DNA of 64,000 nt, taken from positions 1 to 64,000 of the forward strand of contig CASEVY010000010.1 in the NCBI GenBank assembly GCA_949291515.1. The letters are read 5' to 3'. Of this stretch, positions 8,643 through 17,392 are shown piece by piece. Origin of the DNA: an uncultured bacterium (GTDB lineage Bacteria > Elusimicrobiota > Elusimicrobia > Elusimicrobiales > Elusimicrobiaceae). Numbering within the stretch: position 1 is the stretch's first letter; every line of letters begins with the position of its first letter. Both the position numbers and the translations under genes were made by a program. Below the pieces are notes generated by a model that saw only the letters and a program-made list of their open reading frames with translations, made no database searches and was not told where the DNA came from.

Positions 8643-8828
8643 ATGGCTACAAAAGCATGGGTTGCGAAAATGGCGAAACCGCAAAAATTTGCAGTAAGGT
8701 ATCATAACCGCTGCCAGATCTGCGGAAGAGCGAGAGGATATTACAGAGATTTCGGTCTTTGTCGTATCTGTTTCAGGAAAATGGCCCATCAGGGATTGAT
8801 TCCTGGTGTAAAAAAATCAAGCTGGTAA
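8643..8828 (+). CDS. rpsN: 30S ribosomal protein S14, zinc-binding type
   Basis: 61 residues, the short zinc-containing form (also called type Z). [16 protein letters not shown] leads to a CXXC pair (CQICGR) and a second one (CRICFR), then [15 protein letters not shown], the usual C terminus. S14 is assembled late in the 30S head. A long spacer with hairpins follows it. Confidence 0.98.
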   Translation: MATKAWVAKMAKPQKFAVRYHNRCQICGRARGYYRDFGLCRICFRKMAHQGLIPGVKKSSW

Positions 8829-8840
8829 CAGGAGGAAGCT

Positions 8841-8921
8841 TTAAACGGGTTTAACTCCGCGCCGGGCCATGCCCGATGAAATTATAGGCGGAAAGTAAGT
8901 TCGTTTTAGCTAAACTAGAAT
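8841..8921 (+). promoter_or_regulatory. Structured rpsN-rpsH spacer
   Basis: The 93-base gap is unusually long for this operon. It holds an inverted repeat TTAAAC/GTTTAA (8841-8846, 8849-8854) and a perfect hairpin CGGGC-CAT-GCCCG (8863-8875). No Shine-Dalgarno lies within ten bases of the rpsH ATG; instead TAAACT (8911-8916) ends five bases before it. S8 autoregulation is known in other bacteria, so an S8 site here is a reasonable guess only. Confidence 0.45.
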
Positions 8922-9314
8922 ATGGATCCAATAGCAGATTTCTTAACAAGAATAAGAAACGCAAATATGAAGAAGAAGGAAAGAGTAGACATTCCTTTTT
9001 CCAAAATCAAAACCGAGATCGCCCGTGTTCTTAAAGAGGAAGGCTATATATCAAACTATAAAGCCATTCATAACGAGACGAAAGGCGGTTTTGTCAGAGT
9101 ATTTTTGAAATATACCGATGATAACTTAAGCGTTATCCAAGGTTTGAAGAGAGTCTCCCGCCCGGGCAGAAGAGTATACAGCTCTTATACCGATATACCT
9201 ACGGTTCGCGGCGCTTTTGGGACCTCGATACTCTCAACTTCCAAAGGCATAATGACGGACGCCAAAGCCAGGGAAGAGAAAGTCGGCGGCGAAGTGCTTT
9301 GCCAGATCTGGTAA
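8922..9314 (+). CDS. rpsH: 30S ribosomal protein S8
   Basis: 130 residues with the usual start MDPIADFLTRIRNANMKKKERVDIPFSKIK, then LKRVSRPGRRVYS and the RNA-binding C-terminal motif GTSILSTSKGIMTDAKARE, ending in EVLCQIW. S8 binds helix 21 of 16S rRNA and is a classical translational repressor of spc-type operons. The unusual spacer upstream is described separately. Confidence 0.98.
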   Translation: MDPIADFLTRIRNANMKKKERVDIPFSKIKTEIARVLKEEGYISNYKAIHNETKGGFVRVFLKYTDDNLSVIQGLKRVSRPGRRVYSSYTDIPTVRGAFGTSILSTSKGIMTDAKAREEKVGGEVLCQIW

Positions 9315-9332
9315 TTGTAAAGGAGAAAAGAT

Positions 9333-9881
9333 ATGAGCAGAATAGGAAAGAAACCGATACAAATACCGTCTAAAGTAAAGGTAGAGATAAACGGCAGCGC
9401 CTTGAAAGCCACCGGCCCGTTGGGGACATTGTCCTACAATATTCCGGAAGGGATCAGCGCGAAACTTGAAGGCGCGGTGCTGACTTTCAGCGTAGACCCG
9501 AAGAGAGAAGAAGAACTTAACGCTTTATACGGGACTACGAGAGCCAGAGTAGCCAATATAGTAAACGGCGTGGAAACCGCTTTTACCAAGGTGTTGGAAG
9601 TAAACGGCTTGGGATATAAAGCGACGGTACAGGGCAACAAACTTAATCTTGAGTTGGGTTTTTCGCACCCGGTATTATTGGATATACCGCAAGGCATAAC
9701 GGTAACTGCAGACGCCAAGAACCCTATCGTTGAGATTAAAGGCAGCGACAAAGTGTTGGTAGGCGATTTTGCGGCGAAAATCCGCAAGATAAGACCGCCC
9801 GAACCGTATAAAGGCAGCGGAATCAAATACCAAGGCGAGCATATCACGAGAAAAGCCGGTAAAGCTGCTGGAGGTAAATAA
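9333..9881 (+). CDS. rplF: 50S ribosomal protein L6
   Basis: 182 residues with two repeated L6 folds. The start [19 protein letters not shown], the segment [10 protein letters not shown]-like ([18 protein letters not shown]), and the signature near the end ([19 protein letters not shown]) are all present. L6 sits near the GTPase-associated centre. Ribosome-binding site AAGGAGAAAAG precedes ATG 9333. Confidence 0.98.
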   Translation: MSRIGKKPIQIPSKVKVEINGSALKATGPLGTLSYNIPEGISAKLEGAVLTFSVDPKREEELNALYGTTRARVANIVNGVETAFTKVLEVNGLGYKATVQGNKLNLELGFSHPVLLDIPQGITVTADAKNPIVEIKGSDKVLVGDFAAKIRKIRPPEPYKGSGIKYQGEHITRKAGKAAGGK

Positions 9882-9883
9882 TT

Positions 9884-10249
9884 ATGGCTACTAAACAGGA
9901 AAGATATACATACAGGAAAGAGAGAACCAAAAGGAAATTGGCGGCGGCCGGCTTGAAGAGGCCCAGATTGTCCGTATACAGAAGCCTTAACTATTTATAC
10001 GCTTCGGTGATAGACGACGCTAACGGTAAAGTCGTGGTAAGCGCGGCTACTTCCAGCAAGGATTTGGAAGGGAAGTTTAAAGCGTCTGGCAAGAGCATAG
10101 AAGCGGCCGGCGTTCTTGGCGAGTATATAGCCAAGAAAGCTATGGAGAAAGGCGTCAAGGAAGTCTGCTTTGACAGAGGCGCCAGAATATATCACGGCAG
10201 GATAAAAGCGTTGGCGGAAGCGGCGCGCAAAGCCGGGTTGAAATTTTAA
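9884..10249 (+). CDS. rplR: 50S ribosomal protein L18
   Basis: 121 residues. The family pattern is seen in [38 protein letters not shown] and the ending [26 protein letters not shown]18 binds 5S rRNA together with L5. It starts two bases after the rplF stop. Confidence 0.98.
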   Translation: MATKQERYTYRKERTKRKLAAAGLKRPRLSVYRSLNYLYASVIDDANGKVVVSAATSSKDLEGKFKASGKSIEAAGVLGEYIAKKAMEKGVKEVCFDRGARIYHGRIKALAEAARKAGLKF

Positions 10250-10262
10250 CAAAGGTGAATAA

Positions 10263-10868
10263 ATGTTAAATAAAGAAACGCCAAAGAGCGAAAACAAGAA
10301 AGAAGCGAAAGGTCAGAGGACCGAGTTTCAGATGCGCCCGAAAGCGGAAGGTGTAACCACCGTAATCCAAGTGGCGAGAACGGCCAAAGTGGTAAAAGGC
10401 GGAAAACGCTTTGGGTTCAGAGCTTTAGTCGTAGTCGGCGACGGCAACGGCAAAGTAGGCGTATCAATAGGTAAGGCGAACCAAGTGCAGTTTGCCGTAT
10501 CTAAGGCAGAATTTCACGCCAAGAGGCATACGATACAGTTCCCGATCGTAAACGATACTATCCCGCATGAAGTTATAGGCAAATTCGGGTCGGCGTCGGT
10601 GTGGATGAAACCGGCGGCGCCGGGTACCGGCGTAATCGCGGGCGCTGGAGTGAGGCTCGTATTGGAAGCAGCCGGTATAAAGAACATATTGGCCAAGAGC
10701 TTGGGCAGCACGAATGCGTGCAACTTGGCTTATGCCACGATGAACGCTCTTGAGCAGCTTAAAAGCAAAGAAGCCGTTTTGGCTCAGCGCGGCAAGACAG
10801 TAGAGGCTTCGGCCCCTGCCGCCGCGCCGGAAGTTGCGGCGGAAGAGAATACGCAAGCCGCGGCTTAA
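10263..10868 (+). CDS. rpsE: 30S ribosomal protein S5
   Basis: 201 residues. The S5 N-terminal dsRNA-binding domain (VARTAKVVKGGKRFGFRALV, VVGDGNGKVGVSIGKA) and the C-terminal domain (PAAPGTGVIAGAGVRLVLEAAG, KSLGSTNACNLAYATMNAL) are intact. S5 helps unwind mRNA at the entry tunnel and affects fidelity. The last 25 residues are an Ala/Glu-rich tail. The next gene is rplO, not rpmD. Confidence 0.98.
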   Translation: MLNKETPKSENKKEAKGQRTEFQMRPKAEGVTTVIQVARTAKVVKGGKRFGFRALVVVGDGNGKVGVSIGKANQVQFAVSKAEFHAKRHTIQFPIVNDTIPHEVIGKFGSASVWMKPAAPGTGVIAGAGVRLVLEAAGIKNILAKSLGSTNACNLAYATMNALEQLKSKEAVLAQRGKTVEASAPAAAPEVAAEENTQAAA

Positions 10869-10886
10869 GGCATAGGAGAGAACAAA

Positions 10887-11348
10887 ATGGTAGATCTTAG
10901 CACACTTTTTCCGAAACACGGTTCCAGAAAACCGAAGAGAAGAATCGGCTTGGGCGTAGGCTCGGGCATGGGGCGCTCCTCAACAAAGGGTATGAAAGGT
11001 CAGACTTCCCGTTCAGGCAATACCAGGAAGGAGTCCAAAGAAGGCGGCCAGATGCCTTTGGTAAGGAGAATCCCGAAGAGCGGTTTTTCCAACGCTATGT
11101 TTGAGAACAGATACGAATTGGTAAATATCGGTTCTTTCGACAAAGTATTTAAAGCCGGCGAAGAAGTAACCCCCGAAATTTTGAAGAAGAAAAATCTTGT
11201 CAAGAAATTGGGCAAGGTAAAAGTTTTGGGCAACGGCGAAATAAAGACGGCTCTCAAGATCAGCGCGCACGCTTTTTCGGCGTCCGCGAAAGCGGCGATA
11301 GAAAAAGCCGGCGGCAGCGTAACGGTAATAGAAAAAAAGGCTAAATAA
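10887..11348 (+). CDS. rplO: 50S ribosomal protein L15
   Basis: 153 residues. It shows the glycine/arginine-rich N-terminal tail (KRRIGLGVGSGMGRSSTKG, then KGQTSRSGNTRKE), EGGQMPLVRRIPKSGFSN, and the C-terminal globular domain with LKISAHAFSASAKAAIEKAGG. L15 is a late assembly protein of the 50S. Its TAA overlaps the secY start by one base (TAATG). Confidence 0.97.
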   Translation: MVDLSTLFPKHGSRKPKRRIGLGVGSGMGRSSTKGMKGQTSRSGNTRKESKEGGQMPLVRRIPKSGFSNAMFENRYELVNIGSFDKVFKAGEEVTPEILKKKNLVKKLGKVKVLGNGEIKTALKISAHAFSASAKAAIEKAGGSVTVIEKKAK

Positions 11349-12682
11349 TGGATAACAACCCTTTAGCGAATATTCTGCAGTCACCCGAACTCAGGAAGAG
11401 GATATTATTTGTAATAATAGCTCTGGCGGTGTTTCGGGTGGCCGCTGTAGTTCCGATACCCGGCATCAACGCCGATGCCATAGCCAGCTTCTTTAAGCAG
11501 CACGAGGGTGGTATGTTGGGTTTTCTCAACATATTCTCCGGGGGCGCTTTGGGAAGGTTCTCGATATTGGCTTTGGGTATTATGCCTTATATCAACGCGT
11601 CCATCATTATGGGCTTGGTAAAAGGCGCGCATATCTTCCCTGCTTTGGACAAACTTAGCAAGGAAGGGGAATACGGCCGCAGAAAGGAAAACCAAATCAC
11701 GAGAGTGTTCGGTTTGGTTTTGGCATTACTGCAGGGTTTTGGTCTTACGGTTGCGATAACGAAGATGTCGGCTCCGGGCGGATTGGCGATAGTAATAGAT
11801 CCGTCTTGGTCGTTCATATTGACGACTACGCTCACGCTTGCGGCGGGGACAATGTTCCTTATGTGGCTGGGCGAGCAGATGACGGAGAAAGGCATAGGCA
11901 ACGGTATATCGTTAATCATCTTTGCCGGCATAGTTGAGCGTTTGCCTTCTGCCATTTACACTTTGGTGGAATTGGTAAGAAGCGAGGAAATGCAGCTTGT
12001 TACGGCGCTTATCATAATAGCTTTGGTAGTGGTGATAATGGGATTGGTCGTTTGGGTGGAAACCGCTCAAAGGCAGATACCGGTACAGTATGCAAAGAGA
12101 ATGGTAGGCAACAAGATGTACGGCGGGAAGACGAGCTATCTTCCTTTGAAAATAGACCAGTCTGGCGTAATCGCGGTAATCTTCGCGATGTCGATACTTT
12201 CGATGCCGTTGACAATAGCGCAGTTTATGCCGGAATCGCGCTGGGCACAGGTGGTAATGGACTGGATGGGCCGCGGTCATATAACGTATATGATCGTATA
12301 TGTAGCTTTGATTATATTCTTCTGCTATTTCTACAATTCGATGACGTTCAACCCGAAAGATATGGCGGAGAATATGAAGAAATGGGGCGGTTTTATACCG
12401 GGCATACGTCCGGGCGAGCCGACGCAGAAGTATATAGAATGGGTAATGAACAGGATAACGCTGTCGGGAGCGGTGTTTGTTTCTTTGATAGCGGTGCTGC
12501 CCGACTTTCTGAGGGCGAAGTTCAATGTTCCATTCTACTTTGGCGGAACGGCCTTGCTGATCGTAGTGGGCGTTGCATTGGATACGGTTGGACAGGTACA
12601 GGCGCACTTGTTGGCGCATAACTATCAGCCGTTGATGAAAGGGCGCGGTATAAAAGGGCGCTGGTTTAACGTAGGCGAATAA
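11348..12682 (+). CDS. secY: Preprotein translocase subunit SecY
   Basis: 444 residues with ten predicted membrane segments, the usual size for the protein-conducting channel of the Sec pathway. The plug-region motif GGALGRFSILALGIMPYINASIIM, the loop KLSKEGEYGRRK and the cytoplasmic loop VVWVETAQRQIPVQYAKRMVG are typical. The C-terminal end includes LMKGRGIKGRWFNVGE. It lies in its usual place between L15 and adenylate kinase. Confidence 0.98.
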   Translation: MDNNPLANILQSPELRKRILFVIIALAVFRVAAVVPIPGINADAIASFFKQHEGGMLGFLNIFSGGALGRFSILALGIMPYINASIIMGLVKGAHIFPALDKLSKEGEYGRRKENQITRVFGLVLALLQGFGLTVAITKMSAPGGLAIVIDPSWSFILTTTLTLAAGTMFLMWLGEQMTEKGIGNGISLIIFAGIVERLPSAIYTLVELVRSEEMQLVTALIIIALVVVIMGLVVWVETAQRQIPVQYAKRMVGNKMYGGKTSYLPLKIDQSGVIAVIFAMSILSMPLTIAQFMPESRWAQVVMDWMGRGHITYMIVYVALIIFFCYFYNSMTFNPKDMAENMKKWGGFIPGIRPGEPTQKYIEWVMNRITLSGAVFVSLIAVLPDFLRAKFNVPFYFGGTALLIVVGVALDTVGQVQAHLLAHNYQPLMKGRGIKGRWFNVGE

Positions 12683-12704
12683 GCGGACGTTAAAAGATTT
12701 TAAA

Positions 12705-12739
12705 TTGCTCGGCTTTCGTTTGTGCGGGGGCCGAGCAAT
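12705..12739 (+). promoter_or_regulatory. Hairpin in the secY-adk spacer
   Basis: A perfect 9-bp stem TTGCTCGGC/GCCGAGCAA (12705-12713 with 12730-12738) with a 16-base loop. There is no T run after it, so it is more likely a processing or stability element than a terminator. Confidence 0.5.
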
Positions 12740-12773
12740 AAAGCAGTAAAGCAAGCAGGACGAAGGTGTGACG

Positions 12774-13418
12774 ATGAATATAGTTTTACTTGGTTTTCCG
12801 GGCGCGGGCAAAGGCACGCAAGCGGAGAAACTTGTTGCAAAATATAATTTCAGGCATATTTCTACGGGTGACCTTATCCGTCACGAAATAGCTTTAGGCA
12901 CACCTTTAGGCAAAGAAGTGGAAGCGACGATAGACAGCGGCAATTTGGCGTCCGACGAGATGATAATTAACATACTCATCAAAGCGATTAAGGACGAGAA
13001 ACGCGGCGTAATATTTGACGGCTTCCCGAGAACTATAGCTCAGGCCGAGGCATTGGACGTATATTTGGCGCGGCACGGCGGCGGAGTGGATGCGGCTGTG
13101 CTTATAAAATTGAGCGAGGCGGAAGTGTTAAAGCGGATAACATCTCGCAGAGTATGCAGAGATTGCGGAGCCGTATATAACATCAACGCCGAAGGCTACA
13201 GCGGCAAATGCGGCAAATGCGGCGGCGAATTGTATATAAGGCACGATGATGACGAGCAAAGCGCGCGGCACAGGCTTGAGGTATTTCATAAGGAAACTCA
13301 GCCGCTTATCGAGTATTATGAGAGAAGCGGCAAATGCAAAGCTGTAGACGGAAGCAAGAGCATAGAAGAAGTCTTTGAAGAGATAGAAACAGTGTTGGGA
13401 CTGTCAAAAGGCGAATAA
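12774..13418 (+). CDS. adk: Adenylate kinase
   Basis: Catalyses ATP + AMP = 2 ADP. The 214-residue product starts at ATG 12774, six bases after AAGGTG; an in-frame GTG at 12768 lies inside that ribosome-binding site. Seen in order: P-loop GFPGAGKGTQ, the AMP-binding STGDLIRHEI, IFDGFPRTIAQAEAL, and a long LID with four cysteines (CRDCG and CGKCGG), the zinc-stabilised LID known from Gram-positive enzymes. The position after secY is conserved in many bacteria. Confidence 0.97.
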   Translation: MNIVLLGFPGAGKGTQAEKLVAKYNFRHISTGDLIRHEIALGTPLGKEVEATIDSGNLASDEMIINILIKAIKDEKRGVIFDGFPRTIAQAEALDVYLARHGGGVDAAVLIKLSEAEVLKRITSRRVCRDCGAVYNINAEGYSGKCGKCGGELYIRHDDDEQSARHRLEVFHKETQPLIEYYERSGKCKAVDGSKSIEEVFEEIETVLGLSKGE

Positions 13419-13420
13419 AA

Positions 13421-14167
13421 ATGATAGAATTAAAGAGCAGCGAAGAAATAGAAAAAATGCTTGCGTCAGGCAAAATTGTTTCCAAAGTTCTCAAAACGAT
13501 GCAAGAAGAGGCGGTCGCCGGAGTATCTACTTGGCGGCTGGATCAGATTGCGGAGGAAATAATAAGGTCTGCCGGAGCGGTGCCGTCATTTCTCGGCTAC
13601 GCGGGCTATCCTGCGAGCATATGCGCTTCGATAAACGAAGAGGTTGTTCACGGGATACCTTCGAAGGAGAGAATACTTAAAGAAGGCGACATAATCGGGA
13701 TAGATGTAGGCGCCTATTTAAACGGCTTTCACGCTGATGCGGCTCTCACCGTACCCGTAGGGAAAGTTTCAGGCGAGGCTAAGAGGCTTCTTGGTACGAC
13801 CAAGAAAGCCTTGCACAAAGCAATAGAGCTAATAAAGCCGGGGATACATTTAGGAGATGTATCGTATACGGTGGAAACTTATGCTGCGGAAGGTAAGCTG
13901 GGTATAGTCAGGGACTACTGCGGCCATGGAGTAGGCCGTAGATTACACGAGGATCCATGCGTCCTTAACTTTGGAAGGAAGGGGACGGGGCCGATATTAA
14001 AGGCCGGTATGGTACTCGCGATAGAGCCTATGCTTAATCTAGGTGGAGATGAAGTAGAAGTTTTAGACAATGACTGGACCGTAGTAACAAAGGATGGCAG
14101 TTTGTCTGCCCACTTTGAGCATACGGTGGCGGTAACGGAAAACGGGCATCTTATACTGACGGCCTAA
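13421..14167 (+). CDS. map: Methionine aminopeptidase, type I
   Basis: 248 residues. Removes the initiator methionine from nascent proteins. The fold's metal ligands are visible: IGIDVGAYLNGFHADAALT supplies the two aspartates, GHGVGRRLHEDP the histidine, and the two glutamates lie in AIEPMLN and the FEHTVAVTE segment near the end. There is no N-terminal zinc finger (type Ia form). It starts two bases after adk. Confidence 0.97.
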   Translation: MIELKSSEEIEKMLASGKIVSKVLKTMQEEAVAGVSTWRLDQIAEEIIRSAGAVPSFLGYAGYPASICASINEEVVHGIPSKERILKEGDIIGIDVGAYLNGFHADAALTVPVGKVSGEAKRLLGTTKKALHKAIELIKPGIHLGDVSYTVETYAAEGKLGIVRDYCGHGVGRRLHEDPCVLNFGRKGTGPILKAGMVLAIEPMLNLGGDEVEVLDNDWTVVTKDGSLSAHFEHTVAVTENGHLILTA

Positions 14168-14229
14168 TGCCGGCAAATAAGGCCCTATGCCAGAGGAGAG
14201 AAAGGGAGGACTGAAGCCCACGGGCAAGT

Positions 14230-14442
14230 ATGAGCGACAAGATAGAAGTTGAAGGAAAGATATTGGAAGCTTTGCCGAACGCTATGTTTAAGGTAGAGAT
14301 AGCGGGCGGTAAAGTGATATTGGGACATATATCAGGCAAGATGAGGATGTTCCATATCAGAATATTGCCCGGGGATAAGGTAAAACTGGAACTTTCCCCT
14401 TACGACTTAACCAAAGGCAGAATAATCTACCGGGAGAAATAA
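14230..14442 (+). CDS. infA: Translation initiation factor IF-1
   Basis: 70 residues, one short of the common 71-72. The S1-type OB fold is complete: [38 protein letters not shown] and [16 protein letters not shown]-1 blocks the ribosomal A site during initiation. The likely ribosome-binding site GGGAGGA (14204-14210) is 19 bases from the ATG, longer than normal; a weak GCC/GGC pairing between them may shorten the distance. Confidence 0.96.
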   Translation: MSDKIEVEGKILEALPNAMFKVEIAGGKVILGHISGKMRMFHIRILPGDKVKLELSPYDLTKGRIIYREK

Positions 14443-14556
14443 ATGAAAGTCAGAGCAAGCGTAAAGAAGATATGTCAGAAGTGCAAAATCGTTAAAAGAA
14501 ACGGTGTAGTGCGCGTAGTATGCCCAATAGCGAAGCATAAACAGCGCCAAGGTTAA
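14443..14556 (+). CDS. rpmJ: 50S ribosomal protein L36
   Basis: A 37-residue gene: [20 protein letters not shown] then [17 protein letters not shown]. The zinc ligands are C11, C14, C27 and H32, spaced C-X2-C-X12-C-X4-H exactly as in zinc-type L36. It begins immediately after the infA stop codon. The small size makes it easy to miss, but sequence and position between infA and rpsM leave little doubt. Confidence 0.98.
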   Translation: MKVRASVKKICQKCKIVKRNGVVRVVCPIAKHKQRQG

Positions 14557-14578
14557 TAAACAGGAGTCTTAAAACAAT

Positions 14579-14959
14579 ATGGCAAGAATTGCAGGTATAG
14601 ATTTACCAAAGAACAAGAGGATAGACATTGCTTTGCAATACGTCTACGGAATCGGCCCGAAGATCGCTAAAGAGATTTTAGGGAAAGTAGAAGGGCAGAT
14701 AGAGGCCTCTACCAGAGTTAAAGACTTAACGGAACAGCAGGCCGGTTTGCTTAACACCATTTTGCAGAAGGAATACAAAGTGGAAGGCGAACTTAGGCGC
14801 GAGGTAGCGCAGAATATACACAGACTGATTGAGACCGGTTCTTACAGAGGCAACAGACACAGAAGGAACCTTCCCGCGCGCGGGCAGAGAACCAAGACCA
14901 ACAGCAGAACCAGACGCGGCCGCAGAAAGACGGTGGGCGCAAAAGTAAAGGCAGCATAA
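14579..14959 (+). CDS. rpsM: 30S ribosomal protein S13
   Basis: 126 residues. [34 protein letters not shown] and the basic C terminus ([20 protein letters not shown], then [14 protein letters not shown]) are diagnostic. S13 contacts the P-site tRNA and forms bridges to the 50S. GGAGTC upstream serves as ribosome-binding site. Confidence 0.98.
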   Translation: MARIAGIDLPKNKRIDIALQYVYGIGPKIAKEILGKVEGQIEASTRVKDLTEQQAGLLNTILQKEYKVEGELRREVAQNIHRLIETGSYRGNRHRRNLPARGQRTKTNSRTRRGRRKTVGAKVKAA

Positions 14960-14984
14960 AAAATTTTAAAAGTCAGGTAGAAAC

Positions 14985-15413
14985 ATGGCAGAAGAAATAA
15001 AGAAAGAAACAAACAGCACGACCGTACCGGCAGCGGCCGGTAAGGGCAAGAAGAAAGCAGCTAAAGCGCCTGCGCACGGAGTAGTGCACATAAGCTGCTC
15101 GTTTAACAACACGATTGTAACCGTAACCGACGACAAAGGCGGGACGATAGTATGGTCCACCTCCGGCTCACACGGTTTTAAAGGCACCAAGAAAGGCACA
15201 CCGTTTGCCGCTCAGGTAACCTGCAACAAAGTAGGCGAGAAAGCGGTAGCGTTGGGCATGAGAGAAGTAGCCGTAAAGGTATGCGGGCCCGGCCAGGGCA
15301 GAGAAACCGCAGTAAGAGCTTTGCAGCAGGCAGGGCTTATCGTTACCTCCATCAAGGACGTAACGCCGATACCGCACAATGGTTGCAGACCACCGAAAGC
15401 CAGGAGAGTATAG
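14985..15413 (+). CDS. rpsK: 30S ribosomal protein S11
   Basis: 142 residues. The core begins at [19 protein letters not shown], with [41 protein letters not shown] and the ending [19 protein letters not shown]11 lies on the 30S platform by the E site. A Lys/Ala-rich N-terminal extension of about 25 residues makes it slightly longer than E. coli S11. Confidence 0.98.
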   Translation: MAEEIKKETNSTTVPAAAGKGKKKAAKAPAHGVVHISCSFNNTIVTVTDDKGGTIVWSTSGSHGFKGTKKGTPFAAQVTCNKVGEKAVALGMREVAVKVCGPGQGRETAVRALQQAGLIVTSIKDVTPIPHNGCRPPKARRV

Positions 15414-15417
15414 TAAT

Positions 15418-16047
15418 ATGTCAAGATATACAGGACCGAGCTGCAAGAAATGCAGAAAATTAGGTTGTAAATTATTTTTAAAAGGAACGAAGTGCTACAG
15501 CAACTGCGTAATGGACAAATTGGCCAGCGCCAAGAAAGGCAAAGGTATGCAGAGAAGAGCCAAATTATCGGAATACGCGGTACGTTTGCACGAGAAACAA
15601 AAAGCGAGATTTATTTCGGGTATGACGGAAGTACCGTTTGCCAACTTGTTTGAGAAGGCTACCAAATCGGCCGGACAAACGGGCGAGCAATTCCTTAAAT
15701 ATTTGGAGACGAGGCTCGACAACGTAGTAAAGAGAGCGGGTTTTGCCTCATCGTTAAGGAGCGCCAGGCAGATAGTATTGCACGGGCACATCAAGGTAAA
15801 CGATAAAGTGATCAATGTTCCTTCCTATCAGGTAAAGGTTGGCGACAAGATAACCTTAGACGCCAAATTGGCCGCGAACGTAATGGTAAAGCAGGGCTTG
15901 GAAGACGCCGAGAAACGCGCTTTAAGGCCTAGCTTTATAGAGTTTGATGCGAGCAAAAATACAGCCACGTTGCTGAGATTTCCGGACAGAAGCGAAAGCA
16001 GCTATCCGGTAAACGATCAGCTGATAGTAGAACACTATTCCAAATAA
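15418..16047 (+). CDS. rpsD: 30S ribosomal protein S4
   Basis: 209 residues from ATG 15418 (MSRYTGPSCKKCRK); an earlier in-frame ATG at 15379 lies inside rpsK and is rejected. Four cysteines (C9, C12, C26, C30) form a zinc site of the C+ type of S4. The S4 RNA-binding domain is at FASSLRSARQIVLHGHIKVN. S4 nucleates 30S assembly and in E. coli represses the alpha operon. Confidence 0.97.
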   Translation: MSRYTGPSCKKCRKLGCKLFLKGTKCYSNCVMDKLASAKKGKGMQRRAKLSEYAVRLHEKQKARFISGMTEVPFANLFEKATKSAGQTGEQFLKYLETRLDNVVKRAGFASSLRSARQIVLHGHIKVNDKVINVPSYQVKVGDKITLDAKLAANVMVKQGLEDAEKRALRPSFIEFDASKNTATLLRFPDRSESSYPVNDQLIVEHYSK

Positions 16048-16059
16048 TTTGGAGGAACA

Positions 16060-17022
16060 ATGGCTTTTGAGAATTTAGTATTACCTAAGGAAATCAAAGT
16101 AGAGCAGGAAAGCGCGACATACGGCAAATTCATAGCGGAACCCTATGAATCTGGCTTGGGACACACCGTAGGTAATTCTTTGAGGAGGATATTACTTTCC
16201 GGCTTGGAAGGCGCGGCGGTAACGGCCGTAAAAGTGGAAGGTACCACCCATGAGTACAGCACTATCCCTAACGTAAGGGAAGATGTTATACAGATACTTT
16301 TAAACTTGAAGAAGTTAAGAGTAAAGATGGAAGGCTCCCAGAAAGAATACTTGACGTTGGAAGCGGATAAGCCGGGCGTAGTGACGGCGGCTGCCATCAA
16401 GGAGATCAGCGGCGTAGAGATAGTAAATAAAGATTTGCCGATAGTCACCTTGGAAGCGGGCGGCGCGATCAAGATGGAGATAGAAATATCCAGAGGCAAG
16501 GGTTACGGCGAGGAAGACACTAAGGCTACGAGGCCTGCGGGTTTTATGCCGATAGACTCTATATTTTCGCCCATTTTGAAGGTTCACTATGACGTAGAGC
16601 CGGCGCGCGTAGGCCAGAAGACGGACTATGACAGGCTCATTTTGGAGATTACGACCGACGGCACATTGGAACCGAGAAAGGCATTGCATAAAGCGGCGGT
16701 GCGCTTATCGCAGTCTTTGCACATCTTCACGATAGAGGGGGAAGAAATTCCCGCGGTGCAAGAGAGTGCAGAGGCGGAAGCGGCGGCGCCAGCGGCGGGC
16801 AATGATAAACTTGACGAAGTATTGGACCAGCCGGTAGATTTGATAGAGCTTTCTTCCAGGTCATTAAATTGCCTTAAATCGGAAGACATCAAGACGGTGC
16901 GCGATTTGGTGGCAAAGACGGAAGGCCAGCTGAAAATGGTAAAGAACTTCGGTGCGAGATCGCTTGACGAAGTGAAGGCAAAACTTGCCGATATGAACCT
17001 TCATCTTGGTATGAAGTTTTAA
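16060..17022 (+). CDS. rpoA: DNA-directed RNA polymerase subunit alpha
   Basis: 320 residues. The N-terminal dimerisation domain has EPYESGLGHTVGNSLRRILL and the loop with VKVEGTTHEYSTIPNVRED. The C-terminal domain that contacts UP elements and activators starts after an Ala/Glu linker at DQPVDLIELSSRSLNCLK and ends with FGARSLDEVKAKLADM. GGAGGAACA precedes the ATG. Confidence 0.98.
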   Translation: MAFENLVLPKEIKVEQESATYGKFIAEPYESGLGHTVGNSLRRILLSGLEGAAVTAVKVEGTTHEYSTIPNVREDVIQILLNLKKLRVKMEGSQKEYLTLEADKPGVVTAAAIKEISGVEIVNKDLPIVTLEAGGAIKMEIEISRGKGYGEEDTKATRPAGFMPIDSIFSPILKVHYDVEPARVGQKTDYDRLILEITTDGTLEPRKALHKAAVRLSQSLHIFTIEGEEIPAVQESAEAEAAAPAAGNDKLDEVLDQPVDLIELSSRSLNCLKSEDIKTVRDLVAKTEGQLKMVKNFGARSLDEVKAKLADMNLHLGMKF

Positions 17023-17046
17023 GAGATATTAAGGAGTAATTCAGGT

Positions 17047-17391
17047 ATGATAAAGAATACGGGATACCGTAAATTGGGCAAGACGACCTCCCACAGGAAA
17101 GCGATGCTCAGCAATATGGCGGTAAGCATAGTATTACACGAGGAAGTAAAGACGACCTTACCCAAAGCCAAAGAAGTAAGACGCGAGGTTGAGGGACTTA
17201 TAACCTTGGCCAAGAACGGCGAGAAATTGGCGTTGAAGAACGCGGTAAACGACAAATTGGCTTATAAGAAATTGGTGGAAGTGCTTTCCGAGAGATACGC
17301 CAAAAGAGACGGCGGCTACACCCGCATATACAGAGCCGGAATCAGAAAGGGTGACAACGCCGAAGTGGCGATAATCAAATTGGTGGACTAA
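17047..17391 (+). CDS. rplQ: 50S ribosomal protein L17
   Basis: 114 residues. The pattern [35 protein letters not shown] and the ending [20 protein letters not shown] is diagnostic. L17 lies near the tunnel exit. It normally ends the alpha operon; here mreB starts one base after its stop codon. Confidence 0.98.
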   Translation: MIKNTGYRKLGKTTSHRKAMLSNMAVSIVLHEEVKTTLPKAKEVRREVEGLITLAKNGEKLALKNAVNDKLAYKKLVEVLSERYAKRDGGYTRIYRAGIRKGDNAEVAIIKLVD

Positions 17392-17392
17392 T

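Noticed and set aside
12052-12621. A 189-codon frame on the plus strand inside secY
   Set aside because: It lies out of frame within a fully conserved SecY; its translation has no family pattern and is rich in Arg/Gly/Asp as expected from a shifted frame.
11912-12817. A 301-codon minus-strand frame opposite secY
   Set aside because: Its His/Tyr/Arg-rich translation is typical for the reverse strand of a membrane protein gene.
15379-15417. Earlier start codon for rpsD
   Set aside because: It lies inside rpsK; MSRYTGPSC at 15418 is the family start and AGGAGA precedes it.
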